Part shown: in pieces, positions 44,362-52,130 of the stretch
Numbering within the stretch: position 1 is the first letter of the stretch
How the letters are laid out: each line of letters starts with the position of its first letter
Assembly: GCF_046244365.1 (NCBI RefSeq)
Contig: NZ_CP176395.1
Coordinates: 7,254,001 to 7,318,000, forward strand
DNA length: 64,000 bases
Direction of reading: 5' to 3'
Origin: Paenibacillus_V sp046244365
GTDB taxonomy: Bacteria > Bacillota > Bacilli > Paenibacillales > NBRC-103111
The notes under the pieces: generated by a model
Seen by the model: only the letters and a program-made list of their open reading frames with translations
The model's database searches: none
What the model was told of the DNA's origin: nothing
Position numbers and translations under genes: made by a program

Positions 44362-44434
44362 TCGTACCGAGGGAGCTTAACAGGCCGCAACAAGGCGGCC
44401 TGTTCTTCATTGTGCTCTCGTACCAGTTAGTTAG
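44362..44434 (+). repeat. GTTA element G14 (right part; left arm at 43420-43433)
   Basis: After the IS remnant: AGCTTAACAGGCCG ... CGGCCTGTT (9-bp stem) and right arm TGCTCTCGTACCAGTTAG. With ACTATCCTGCC on the other side of the IS it forms one interrupted element. Confidence 0.65.
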
Positions 44435-44442
44435 ATTTTACT

Positions 44443-44805
44443 TTATTTCCCTTGAGTTATATCGTTATTAGCTGCATCCAAGGCAACAGCCAGTTTAATC
44501 TGAAATATTTTACTTAGTCCCTTCATCCATTTCTCAATTGGATACACTTCAACTATCGGAGCAATCGAATCATCATATCGGTCCAATTCAATCTTAATAA
44601 CAGAGTGAGTATCCACGAGAAAGCTATATATATCTTCACCTTGTTCTGGTGTCCATGATAAAACATGTGCTGTTTTCATTGTGGGGAATGTCTCTATGAT
44701 AACGTTTAAGAATCTAAGCATGGATATATCATTGAACAAGTGAATTTTTGAGGCATTTAGTTCCTTCCGGTATGCCTGTTCTGTCATAGTCCCTTTGAGT
44801 TTCAT
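44443..44805 (-). CDS. Hypothetical protein
   Basis: A 120-residue soluble, mixed-charge protein that I do not recognise. It has MTEQAYRKELNASKIHLFN near the start and WTPEQGEDIYSFLVDTHSVIKIELDR in the middle, a fold with likely alternating helices and strands. The ribosome site before the ATG is weak (GGCAGG, two bases away). It is a single gene bounded by elements G14 and G15; the right arm of G14 lies ten bases past its stop. Confidence 0.6.
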   Translation of the reverse strand: MKLKGTMTEQAYRKELNASKIHLFNDISMLRFLNVIIETFPTMKTAHVLSWTPEQGEDIYSFLVDTHSVIKIELDRYDDSIAPIVEVYPIEKWMKGLSKIFQIKLAVALDAANNDITQGK

Positions 44806-44884
44806 ATCCTGCCTACTTTCTTGAGCCGCTCATTATTATGAGGCTAATATCGAAATTAACATTCCCTTCTATTCTAGAGAGCCG

Positions 44885-44984
44885 TCAAACTATCCTGCCC
44901 TTTCATTTAATGAAGCTGCCGGGATCGCTCCTTGGCAGCTTCATGGTGGCGATATTGAACAATCGTAACCATTAGCGTAATCAC
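44885..44984 (+). repeat. GTTA element G15
   Basis: Left arm AACTATCCTGCCCTTTC, centre GAAGCTGCCGGG ... TTGGCAGCTTC, right arm TTGAACAATCGTAACCATTA. It lies 15 bp past the RibD-like gene stop. Confidence 0.7.
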
Positions 44985-44998
44985 CTTAAGTGACAAGG

Positions 44999-45574
44999 TC
45001 ATCTTACCGTCTGGTAAACGAGACCTATGGCTCCAGAATCAAAGGTCTTGTTTTCGATTAGCTTAAGATTGATCTTCTCCTTGAGACCTTGGAATAACGG
45101 CAATCCCTTACCGATCAAGACGGGAGAAACCGTAATTTTATACTCATCAATTAAATCAAGCTGCATAAGGTGGTGTGCGAACCTAGGACTGCCGAGGATG
45201 ACCATATCCTTGCCTGGCTGCTGTTTGAGGTTATTGATCTCTTCCTCGACATCTTCTTTCACGAGTCTGGAATTATTCCATTCGACTTTCTCCAGCGTCG
45301 TGGAAAAAACGATTTTGGCTGTCTTTTCGATCCACTCGGCATGATTCCGTTCATGCTGCGAAGCTGATGGGTTCGAAGGCACAGATGGCCAGTAACTGTG
45401 CATCATCTGATAAGTCCCACGCCCCCAAATGACAGTGTCGGCAGTACTCAGAATTTCTTTCGCGTGTTTCTCCAAATCAGCATCGTAGGAAACCCAACCA
45501 ATGTCCATTTCACCATTCGGCCCTTCTACAAAACCGTCAAGCGATGCGTGCAGAAATAGAACGAGTTTTCTCAT
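44999..45574 (-). CDS. Dihydrofolate reductase family protein (RibD C-terminal-like, YyaP type)
   Basis: A 191-residue NADPH-type reductase. The opening RKLVLFLHASLDGFVEGPNGEMDW-like stretch, TVIWGRGTYQMMHSYWP, the nucleotide loop DMVILGSPRFAHHLMQLDLIDEY and VLIGKGLPLFQG are all family features. These are not true DHFRs in general and their substrates are unknown. ATG at 45574 follows AAAGGAG. Single gene in the array. Confidence 0.85.
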   Translation of the reverse strand: MRKLVLFLHASLDGFVEGPNGEMDIGWVSYDADLEKHAKEILSTADTVIWGRGTYQMMHSYWPSVPSNPSASQHERNHAEWIEKTAKIVFSTTLEKVEWNNSRLVKEDVEEEINNLKQQPGKDMVILGSPRFAHHLMQLDLIDEYKITVSPVLIGKGLPLFQGLKEKINLKLIENKTFDSGAIGLVYQTVR

Positions 45575-45673
45575 TTTCAGTTCTCCTTTGTTCATGAGGG
45601 ATATCTACATTATACATTTACTACATTTTAGCATAATTCAACTTGGGTTGTTTCTTATGGATTGCTAATCCCA

Positions 45674-45685
45674 AACCTGCCCGTT
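45674..45685 (+). repeat. GTTA element G16, left arm (rest at 47263-47306)
   Basis: AACCTGCCCGTT, directly followed by the IS110 copy. It is the same cut as at 62172. Confidence 0.7.
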
Positions 45686-45753
45686 CGTATTATGAGGTCA
45701 CCAGATCTTTCTGGTCGACCTCTTTTTTGTATGGTCGTAAGATTGCGGTAGCC

Positions 45754-45812
45754 GGGGATCGAACGTATCTGCCCGTGGGACTTGGATCCCGAGAGCTATT
45801 CAGTTCATCCCC
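45754..45812 (+). ncRNA. Candidate bridge-RNA target-binding loop (IS110 copy A)
   Basis: GGGGAT and GAAC (45754-45764, one bulged C) pair with GTTC and ATCCCC (45803-45812). The internal loop carries CTGCCCGT (45769-45776), a distal hairpin GGGA-CTTGGA-TCCC (45777-45790), and AGCTATT (45794-45800). CTGCCCGT equals the left flank of the insertion; AGCTATT is complementary to AATAGCT at the right junction (47262-47268). This is the architecture known from IS621-type bridge RNAs. The full RNA limits were not determined. Confidence 0.65.
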
Positions 45813-45927
45813 CCTACTTGTTCAACCATGGTTAGGCTGGTTGGGACGTTGATCCCGTATCACATGCGATAGTGTGGAAGACAAGAAGGTTAGGGGTTGC
45901 CGGTGAAATTACTTCGGGAGTGATGTC

Positions 45928-47130
45928 ATGAATCCAGTCATTGGTTTGGATGTATCCAAGGGAGAAAGCCATGCACAAGCATTTTTAGATCGTGGAGTAC
46001 CTCATGGAAAGATCTTTAGGTTTAAGCATGATCTTGAAGGATTAGGGTCTTTTCTGAATTATATGAGAGGGGTGGAATCAGCTGTAGGAATGCGTCCCTC
46101 CATTGTGATGGAAGCAACAGGCCATTATCATAGCTCCGTCGTTCAGTTTCTAGATGAACATCAGTATCTGAATATCGTCATTAATCCTTTAATCTCACAT
46201 AACGCCAAGAAAACCAATTTGCGACGATTGAAGACGGATGCCGCTGATGCCCATCTATTAGGAGCGTTGTTTTATAAAGAAGAGTTTGAACCCTACAAAA
46301 AACGGGGTCAGCATCTCATGAACTTACGCTATCTAACTCGCCAGCATGAATCTTTAACGGGTATGTATGTCCAAGTAAAACTACAATTTCAGGCCATTCT
46401 AGATCAGGTTTTCCCCGAATATCATGGTGTGTTTGGTGACCTTTATTCAAAAGTTTCCCTTCGACTTCTGGCCTTACACCCGACGTCAGGAGAGGTTCTG
46501 GAACTAAATGAAAAGGAGATTGCAATAACAATCGGGAGCCTTACAGGACGCGGTAAATCGGCTTTATGGTGTCTCGAGCGCGCTCAAATCTTAGTAGCAG
46601 CAGCAAGGCGAAATCCCTTTAAAGAGACGGCTTTTTCAAGCCATCTGATCTCCATGCAGCTGCTCATCAAATTGCTTCTTCAATACCAGGACCATCTAGC
46701 AGACCTTAATAAATCGATAGAGGTCCTGGCTGAAGCGTTACTTGAATATGATTTAATCCAATCGATACCCGGAATTGGAACTAAAATTGCTGCAACAATT
46801 TTAGCTGAGATCGGGGAAATCGATCGGTTCAATCACGCAAAGAAACTTGTTGCCTTTGCTGGTATAGATCCAAGTGTTTTTTCTTCAGGCAAGTTTACAG
46901 CAACCATAAATAAAATAACTAAGCACGGTTCCAGGAGGCTTCGTACTGCCCTATATCAAGCTGTACGATGTGGTATTCGTAGTAATAGAAATAAAAAACT
47001 AAGAGCTTATTATGATAAGAAGTGTGCTGAAGGAAAGCTGTTCAAAGTAGCGATAATTGCTTGTGTGAATAAACTCATCCACTGGATTTTCGCCATCTTG
47101 ACTACTAAGGAAGCGTTCCGTTTAGAGTAG
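45928..47130 (+). CDS. IS110-family transposase (DEDD recombinase), copy A
   Basis: A 400-residue recombinase. DEDD residues are in VIGLDVSKGESH, MEATGHYHSS and LKTDAADAHLLG; the Transposase_20 domain has IPGIGTKIAATILAEIGEIDRF and AGIDPSVFSSGKFT with the conserved serine. It is intact and very similar to copy B throughout. GGGAGTGATGTC precedes the ATG. Confidence 0.96.
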   Translation: MNPVIGLDVSKGESHAQAFLDRGVPHGKIFRFKHDLEGLGSFLNYMRGVESAVGMRPSIVMEATGHYHSSVVQFLDEHQYLNIVINPLISHNAKKTNLRRLKTDAADAHLLGALFYKEEFEPYKKRGQHLMNLRYLTRQHESLTGMYVQVKLQFQAILDQVFPEYHGVFGDLYSKVSLRLLALHPTSGEVLELNEKEIAITIGSLTGRGKSALWCLERAQILVAAARRNPFKETAFSSHLISMQLLIKLLLQYQDHLADLNKSIEVLAEALLEYDLIQSIPGIGTKIAATILAEIGEIDRFNHAKKLVAFAGIDPSVFSSGKFTATINKITKHGSRRLRTALYQAVRCGIRSNRNKKLRAYYDKKCAEGKLFKVAIIACVNKLIHWIFAILTTKEAFRLE

Positions 47131-47262
47131 GCAGAACAGGATGGGATTATATGGTATGTCTTTCCGTGCTATGTGGGACGGCTCTTTCCCATGCACTTTT
47201 TTTAGTATACCATCCCATGAATCCGACATTAATAATTAAATATTGACAAGCTATTAGCTGGA

Positions 47263-47306
47263 ATAGCTGAACGAGGCTGCCGATTGATTTCCGACAACCT
47301 CATGAT
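47263..47306 (+). repeat. GTTA element G16, right part
   Basis: ATAGCTGAACGAGGCTGCCG continues the left arm found before IS copy A; a weak centre GAGGCTGCCG ... CGACAACCTC follows. The right arm is eroded to GCAATACGCTCACC at the next gene's stop. Confidence 0.6.
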
Positions 47307-47319
47307 GTATGCAATACGC

Positions 47320-47721
47320 TCACCAAAATTTCCACCAAGGGGCATTTAATTTCTTTACTTCATTGACATCTAATTCAAGTCCATCGAACTTTATATCTGT
47401 ATTAACTACAGATATCAGCAATAGATCCGTTATTTCTAATAAGGCTTCAATACTCAGTTTGCATAATGGAGTTGTAATTTGAATTATTTGTGTTGAATCA
47501 CCTTGGTTATAAATAGTTGCGTCAAAATCATCACCTTGGAAATTTTTCTTTAATGTCTTTGCTTGTTCGTATGAGTTTGAGATTAAGACTCCTTTAATTC
47601 GACCCTTATCCCCTGTTTTTATATCCATCTCACGTAGTTTCTTCCAAAGTGCTTTCGTGAGTTCATGGTGTTTTAATCTTTCAGTAGAGTCGATTAATTC
47701 GATTTCTGCATAACCACTCAT
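47320..47721 (-). CDS. Hypothetical protein
   Basis: A 133-residue soluble protein not recognised with confidence. It contains GRIKGVLISNSYEQAKTLKKNF and IYNQGDSTQIIQITTPLCKLSI, and ends in the aromatic NAPWWKFW. The first of these looks like a small alpha/beta (RraB-like) fold, but this is weak. GGGGGA precedes the ATG. It is a single gene in the array between G16 and G17. Confidence 0.55.
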   Translation of the reverse strand: MSGYAEIELIDSTERLKHHELTKALWKKLREMDIKTGDKGRIKGVLISNSYEQAKTLKKNFQGDDFDATIYNQGDSTQIIQITTPLCKLSIEALLEITDLLLISVVNTDIKFDGLELDVNEVKKLNAPWWKFW

Positions 47722-47892
47722 TTATGTATCCCCCGATTTAATAGGAATCTGCTCGGTCCGGGTTAATGTGGGTCCCGCTGATCAGCAGTAGTTCAACAGT
47801 TATTTAAAAAAGACAAGCTACATAATCAAAAGGTTCTACCCCTGTTATCGGTGCTTTTGAATCTTTATTGAAGGCATTTCCTTGATGGCCAT

Positions 47893-47955
47893 AGTAAGAA
47901 TCCTGCCCGATAGCTTAACAAGGCTGCCGATCAACTTTCTCGACAGCCTGACAAG
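47893..47955 (+). repeat. GTTA element G17
   Basis: Left arm ATCCTGCCCGATAGCTTAAC and centre AGGCTG ... CAGCCT. The right arm is replaced by a terminator. The CCCGATAG variant here resembles the junction rebuilt for IS copy A. Confidence 0.7.
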
Positions 47956-47978
47956 GAACCGCATTTGGTTCCTTGTTT
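47949..47978 (+). terminator. Hairpin terminator, plus strand
   Basis: ACAAGGAACC pairs perfectly with GGTTCCTTGT and is followed by TTTATTTAT. No plus-strand gene ends here now; it may be a relic. Confidence 0.55.
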
Positions 47979-48400
47979 TATTTATACTCCATAACCCAGT
48001 ACTTTTCTTCGCCCGGACGGCCTTCCTCAACAACCTTCTTCCATCCATTGCGTTCATAAAATGTCAATGCCTTATGGTTTTTAGATACGCATTTTAATCG
48101 CATCGGTTTGTTCATTTTATCGTCAGCTGCTTGCAGCAAACGACTGCCGACTCCTTTACCGGAGCAATTCGGGTGAACAAAAAGATTATGAATGAAGTTA
48201 TCCGGCAAATACAAGGAGGTAAAGCCCATAAGGATACCGGCATCTTCTGCTATGATGATGAATTCGTCCTCCGTATGCTTGTCAAAATCCTCCAAAGTCA
48301 TTTCAATAATATTGTCCCATACGAAGGTATTGCGCCGTGATTCGAGATACAGCTTTCTTAGTTCAGGGTAATCCCCTTCATGAGCCTCTCTAATATTCAA
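47978..48400 (-). CDS. GNAT-family N-acetyltransferase
   Basis: A 140-residue acetyltransferase: IHNLFVHPNCSGKGVGSRLLQAA is the acetyl-CoA loop (Q/RxxGxG/A) and NHKALTFYERNGWKKV the motif B region. Substrate unknown. It sits between G17 and G18. Confidence 0.88.
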   Translation of the reverse strand: MNIREAHEGDYPELRKLYLESRRNTFVWDNIIEMTLEDFDKHTEDEFIIIAEDAGILMGFTSLYLPDNFIHNLFVHPNCSGKGVGSRLLQAADDKMNKPMRLKCVSKNHKALTFYERNGWKKVVEEGRPGEEKYWVMEYK

Positions 48401-48439
48401 TTGCTCACTCCCTCTGCACTGAAGATTTGATGTGATATA

Positions 48440-48489
48440 TGCCTCTATAGCCTGTTCGTCATGATGCTATCGTACCCGTTAGCTTAACG
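48440..48489 (+). repeat. GTTA element G18 (right half)
   Basis: GCCTGTTCGTCATGATGC, then TATCGTACCCGTTAGCTTAA. The first part equals the matching half of G6 with minor changes; the left half is gone. Confidence 0.65.
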
Positions 48490-48499
48490 TTTCGTGGCC

Positions 48500-48684
48500 A
48501 AAGAAAATAAAGTATTAGACTGGGTTGGGTTATTTGACGCTGTTTCAGAGTTTGAAAAACATCAGGTATTGAAAAATAAGTTTTAGACTGACCCCAATAT
48601 TTTCATCGGCGGCAACTCTGGACGAGAAAATAAAGTATTAGACTGCGGCTGTGTTGTTGAACTAACGTACCTTAGTTGAACGGA
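48500..48684 (+). repeat. GTTA element G19, long form with three AGAC boxes
   Basis: AAAATAAAGTATTAGACTG twice and AAAAATAAGTTTTAGACTG once, in the same order and spacing as in G10, then GCGGCTGTGTTG and the right arm GAACTAACGTACCTTAG. Confidence 0.75.
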
Positions 48685-48695
48685 AAAAAGTATCT

Positions 48696-48836
48696 TTATA
48701 TACTAAAAGTGAGACCCTTAAATCTTAAGTAATCTTCAGCTTGTTTAATTCTTGTTCCATTATACTCAACAAAAAGTTCATAACGTCTCTTTAACCATTC
48801 AAATGACCTATCCGTGATGTTTGTAATTGTACATGT
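48696..48836 (-). pseudogene. 3' stump of an unrecognised gene
   Basis: The minus strand reads ITDRSFEWLKRRYELFVEYN then GTRIKQAEDYLRFKGLTFSI and a stop at 48696-48698, twelve bases from the right arm of G19. It has natural coding character, but no start or known family. Confidence 0.4.
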
Positions 48837-48947
48837 ATGAGTGATCCGGTAGGACGTCCAAATTTTTTTGAAAATATCCCAACCTTTATTTCGCCTGGCA
48901 CACTATTTGATTGTCAGGAATTACAGATGCAACTGCGGAGGCGAAAG

Positions 48948-50594
48948 ATGGATTCGATCGGGAAGAACGGAAAAGAAGCGGCGGAAGCGATTCGGAGCTA
49001 TGTCAAACCGATTTTCGGTTTTGCGTTGAACCGGGTCAAGCAGCGGGCGGAGGCGGAAGATCTGGCTCAGGAGATTATGCTGCAATTGTTGAAATCCTTC
49101 TCCGGGGTGCGGGACATTCGATGCCTGGAGGCTTACGTCTGGACGGTTGCCCGATACACTTGGGTGAATTGGTTGAAAAAGCGTGCGCACGCTCCCCAAG
49201 CGATCGAAATCAACGGCATGTCCGAACTGTCGGCCGACTGTTCCCGGGAGCCGCTTGACCGGCTGCTGGTAACCGAAGCTTACCGCGAGCTGCGCCGGGA
49301 AGTCGCGTTTCTGTCCGACATCCATCGCCGGATCGTGGTCATGTATTACTACGACGAGCTTAAAATCGGCGATATCGCGATTGCTCTGAACATTCCTGTC
49401 AACACGGTGAAGTGGCATCTGAGCGAGGCCAAAAAGGAGTTAAGGAAAGGGATGAAACGTATGCGCGCAACAGGAACTTTGAGTGTCAATCCGGTCAGCA
49501 TGGGGGAAATGGGCCATTCCGGTTCGGCCGGCAGACTGGGCGAAACCAACGATTTTCTTGGACGCGCCTTGGCGCAAAATATCGTTTACGCGGCTTATCA
49601 CAAGGCGCATACCGTCCATCAAATCGCGGAGGAGCTCGGAATGCCGCCGTCTTTGCTGGAAGGCGAAGTCCGGCACCTGGCCGATTACAATTTTCTCATC
49701 CAAACCTCTCCCGGCAAATATCAAAGCAATACCATCGTCTGGGACCTCTTCGAGTTGGCCGTAGCTGGTCATCGATTCTGGCAAGAGTGCGCCGCCGAAG
49801 TGGCCGATGTTCATTTCGACGCGTTAATTGAAGTTCGCCGGCAAGTCGAGGATAGCGGAGTGTACGTTCCGGACGGCGACTATAACTTCCTGCTCTGGAC
49901 CTTGCTGCCCAAGAACGTCGAGGAGCAATCCTGGCGGAGCATGCCGGCGGGCGACAACTTCGATGCGGTCGCGCCGATGCGAAAGGACGGAGGGCAGTAT
50001 ATCGCCTATGCGGCGTTGAACCGGAGCCGCAATGCCGATCCGGGTTTTGATCTGAGTAGTTACGTCACCTTTGGTCCGAGCATCCGCTACGTCGAAGACA
50101 GTCCCTTATACTTGTGGCAATTCAATACGTACTGGAGCGACCGCCAGGTGGATTGGCGTTTCCTGGAATATCGGAATGTCGAGGTTTGCCATGCGTTCCA
50201 ACAAGGGGAACTGCCCGACAACGAAGGGAACAGCGAGCAATATTCGTTCCTGCTGGAGAAGGGGTACATCCGCAAGACGGAGGAGGGGTACAAGTTCAAT
50301 GCGGTTTGGATCGACTCTCCGCAAACGCTGGATCGGTTGAACAAGGCAATGCCGGATTTGTCCGCCCTGTATGCGCCTGCTGTCGGCAAGCTCTACGATA
50401 AAATGCTCAAGCTGTTCCTGCAAAATCAGCCGAGTCATTTGGAGCCGCAGATTGCTTACATGGTGAGAGGCAATACCGGTGGAGGCCGGTTGGTCGCTTA
50501 TATTTTGAAGCATTTGATCGATAACGGAAAGCTGAAAGCGCCGTTGCCGCACCAGAGGAAGACGATTACAACCTGGATGGGGCCGGTCAAGTAA
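48948..50594 (+). CDS. Sigma-70 family factor with a long C-terminal extension
   Basis: A 548-residue protein. Sigma region 2 (EAEDLAQEIMLQLLKSFSG, YVWTVARYTWVNWLKK) and region 4 (LSDIHRRIVVMYYYDELKIGDIAIALNIPVNTVKWHLSEAKKELRKG) fill residues 10-170. The remaining 370 residues begin with a winged-helix-like segment (TVHQIAEELGMPPSLLEGEVRHLADYNFLI) and have no named domain. ECF factors are normally about 180 residues; extensions of this kind may replace an anti-sigma factor. ATG at 48948 follows GGAGG. No partner gene is left next to it. Confidence 0.85.
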   Translation: MDSIGKNGKEAAEAIRSYVKPIFGFALNRVKQRAEAEDLAQEIMLQLLKSFSGVRDIRCLEAYVWTVARYTWVNWLKKRAHAPQAIEINGMSELSADCSREPLDRLLVTEAYRELRREVAFLSDIHRRIVVMYYYDELKIGDIAIALNIPVNTVKWHLSEAKKELRKGMKRMRATGTLSVNPVSMGEMGHSGSAGRLGETNDFLGRALAQNIVYAAYHKAHTVHQIAEELGMPPSLLEGEVRHLADYNFLIQTSPGKYQSNTIVWDLFELAVAGHRFWQECAAEVADVHFDALIEVRRQVEDSGVYVPDGDYNFLLWTLLPKNVEEQSWRSMPAGDNFDAVAPMRKDGGQYIAYAALNRSRNADPGFDLSSYVTFGPSIRYVEDSPLYLWQFNTYWSDRQVDWRFLEYRNVEVCHAFQQGELPDNEGNSEQYSFLLEKGYIRKTEEGYKFNAVWIDSPQTLDRLNKAMPDLSALYAPAVGKLYDKMLKLFLQNQPSHLEPQIAYMVRGNTGGGRLVAYILKHLIDNGKLKAPLPHQRKTITTWMGPVK

Positions 50595-50788
50595 GTCGGG
50601 TGCGGAAATGGATACGAAGAATGGCCGTTCCCGTGTGGTGGTGGCCATTTCACGCAATACTCTGTCCAACGAAGTGATTAAAACATCGCTATTGACCACG
50701 GCCCCCTCCTGAACTTATGAAAATGATCAAAAACCACCCATGACGCACGTTGGTCAAGACCCTTATTTGTGGACATTGTAAAAAAGCC

Positions 50789-51682
50789 CTAGGCAACAAG
50801 CTGGCGTCGGTACTCAAACGGCGTCAGCTTGTTTAATTTTCTCTGTGCTCGTTCCTCGTTATAAAAGCGGATGTATTCCTCAATTCGCCTTTGTGCTTCC
50901 TCGATACTTCGGATATCATAGGGATAGAGAGCTTCTACTTTCAAATGTGAAAAGAAGCTTTCCATTGAGGCATTGTCATAACAATTGCCTCGTCGAGACA
51001 TGCTGATTTGGGCGCCAACCTTTGGCAGCATGTCGTGGTATGCATGGGACGTGTACTGGCTTCCCTGATCGCTGTGAACGATCAGTCCAGTCACGTCTTT
51101 ATGCGTTTCAAATGCTTGTCTAAACGTTTCTAAAACAAGTGGATTATCGTTACGCCTGCTCATATGGTAGGCCACGATTTCACCGTTCCAAAGATCCTTT
51201 ACGGCGGATAAGTAAATCCGATCGTCGAATACACGATATTGTGTAACATCGGTAACCCATTTTTGATTGGGGCCATCGGCCTTGAAGTTCCGTTGCAGCA
51301 GATTCTCAGCTATTCTCCCGTCCGATACAGCTGCTTCATAGCTTGTTCGGTAGACATACTTTCGACGGATGATTACCTGGATTCCTAGCTCCCGCATGAG
51401 GCGTAGAACCTTCTTGTGATTCACGATAAGACCATATTGACGATACAATTCATCTTGAATGCGACGATACCCCACAGTCCCGTTGCGTTGCTCATAGATG
51501 GCCAGGATCTTGCTCTTTAGTTCACCGTCGGCATTTTCTGCAGTACGCTTCAAATAGGCATAGTAACCGCTTCTGCTTATCCCTAAATATGCACATAGCC
51601 CCTTAACGCTTTGTTTTTCCTTTCGTTCATCGACGACGTAGTGCCTGTCCTGTAACCCTCCCGATTCAAGATTTGTAACCAC
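50789..51682 (-). CDS. IS3-family transposase OrfB
   Basis: The DDE integrase part, 297 residues when read alone. An HTH_21 region (GYRRIQDELYRQYGLIVNHKKVLRLM) precedes the rve core: KWVTDVTQYRV (D), IVHSDQGSQYTS (D) and SMSRRGNCYDNASMESFFSHLK (E). It is expressed as a fusion with OrfA by -1 frameshifting. Complete. Confidence 0.92.
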   Translation of the reverse strand: MVTNLESGGLQDRHYVVDERKEKQSVKGLCAYLGISRSGYYAYLKRTAENADGELKSKILAIYEQRNGTVGYRRIQDELYRQYGLIVNHKKVLRLMRELGIQVIIRRKYVYRTSYEAAVSDGRIAENLLQRNFKADGPNQKWVTDVTQYRVFDDRIYLSAVKDLWNGEIVAYHMSRRNDNPLVLETFRQAFETHKDVTGLIVHSDQGSQYTSHAYHDMLPKVGAQISMSRRGNCYDNASMESFFSHLKVEALYPYDIRSIEEAQRRIEEYIRFYNEERAQRKLNKLTPFEYRRQLVA

Positions 51683-51915
51683 TTTTTTAGGACGTCCACC
51701 TCTAACTGCAGCCGTCGTATTTGGCGTTCCTGTTCGGTCTCAATCTTAGAAGGATTCCCCCGCTTATCCTTGAATCCTGTCATCCGGCATTCCCGATACT
51801 TCCTCATCCACCTTTTCACACGGTCCTTATCTTGTATGCCCAAATGTTCCGTGATCTTTCGGTAGCTCCATCCCTCTTCGACATGAAGCCGAATGCACCG
51901 TGAGAGGTCAGATGC
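51583..51915 (-). CDS. IS3-family transposase OrfA
   Basis: The DNA-binding part. The frame runs upstream of the ATG at 51843 (HVEEGWSYRKITEHLGIQDK precedes it), so the real start is further out, near 51915, probably GTG. Helix-turn-helix followed by a leucine-zipper-like QIRRLQLEVDVLKKWLQIL. It overlaps OrfB by about 100 bp. The extreme N-terminus is uncertain. Confidence 0.75.
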   Translation of the reverse strand, partial: ASDLSRCIRLHVEEGWSYRKITEHLGIQDKDRVKRWMRKYRECRMTGFKDKRGNPSKIETEQERQIRRLQLEVDVLKKWLQILNREGYRTGTTSSMNERKNKALRGYVHI

Positions 51916-51997
51916 TCCACATACTCAGCAAGTGGAAGAAATTAGTATGCAGTAGGTATATGTATAATTAAATTCCTTATTTCAAGATCTATTCAGC

Positions 51998-52079
51998 AAA
52001 ACTGCCCGTTACTTTAATGAACATCAAATAGGAGCTGTCCTTGCGACAGCTCCACACTAACGTACCCGTTAACTCAATC
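51998..52079 (+). repeat. GTTA element G20
   Basis: Left arm AAAACTGCCCGTTACTTTAA, centre GGAGCTGTC ... GACAGCTCC (perfect), right arm CACTAACGTACCCGTTAACTC. Complete copy. Confidence 0.85.
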
Positions 52080-52130
52080 GTAATTGAGCGTTAACCACGA
52101 TTCATGGGGAAAGTCAAAGTATCGTTCTTA

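Larger units (their letters stand above)
45686..47262 (+). mobile_element. IS110-family element, copy A
   Basis: About 1577 bp, the same length as copy B at 62.17 kb. It has a 240-bp 5' non-coding end with a bridge-RNA-like fold, then a 400-residue transposase and a short 3' end finishing ATTAGCTGG. There are no terminal inverted repeats or clear target duplication, as expected for IS110. Ends are certain to within two or three bases. Confidence 0.85.
50768..51921 (-). mobile_element. IS3-family insertion sequence (IS150-like)
   Basis: About 1.15 kb with TGTGGACATTGT at the left end and the inverted TGTGGAGCATCTG at the right. It has two overlapping reading frames joined by a slippery AAAAAAG at 51682-51688 on the minus strand. 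A target duplication was not seen. Confidence 0.75.

Noticed and set aside
45754..45812. Assigning donor-loop guides of the bridge RNA
   Set aside because: A partial match to the IS right end (GGTTAGGCTGG against ATTAGCTGG) exists near 45830, but one base is inserted and no clear partner for the left end was found.
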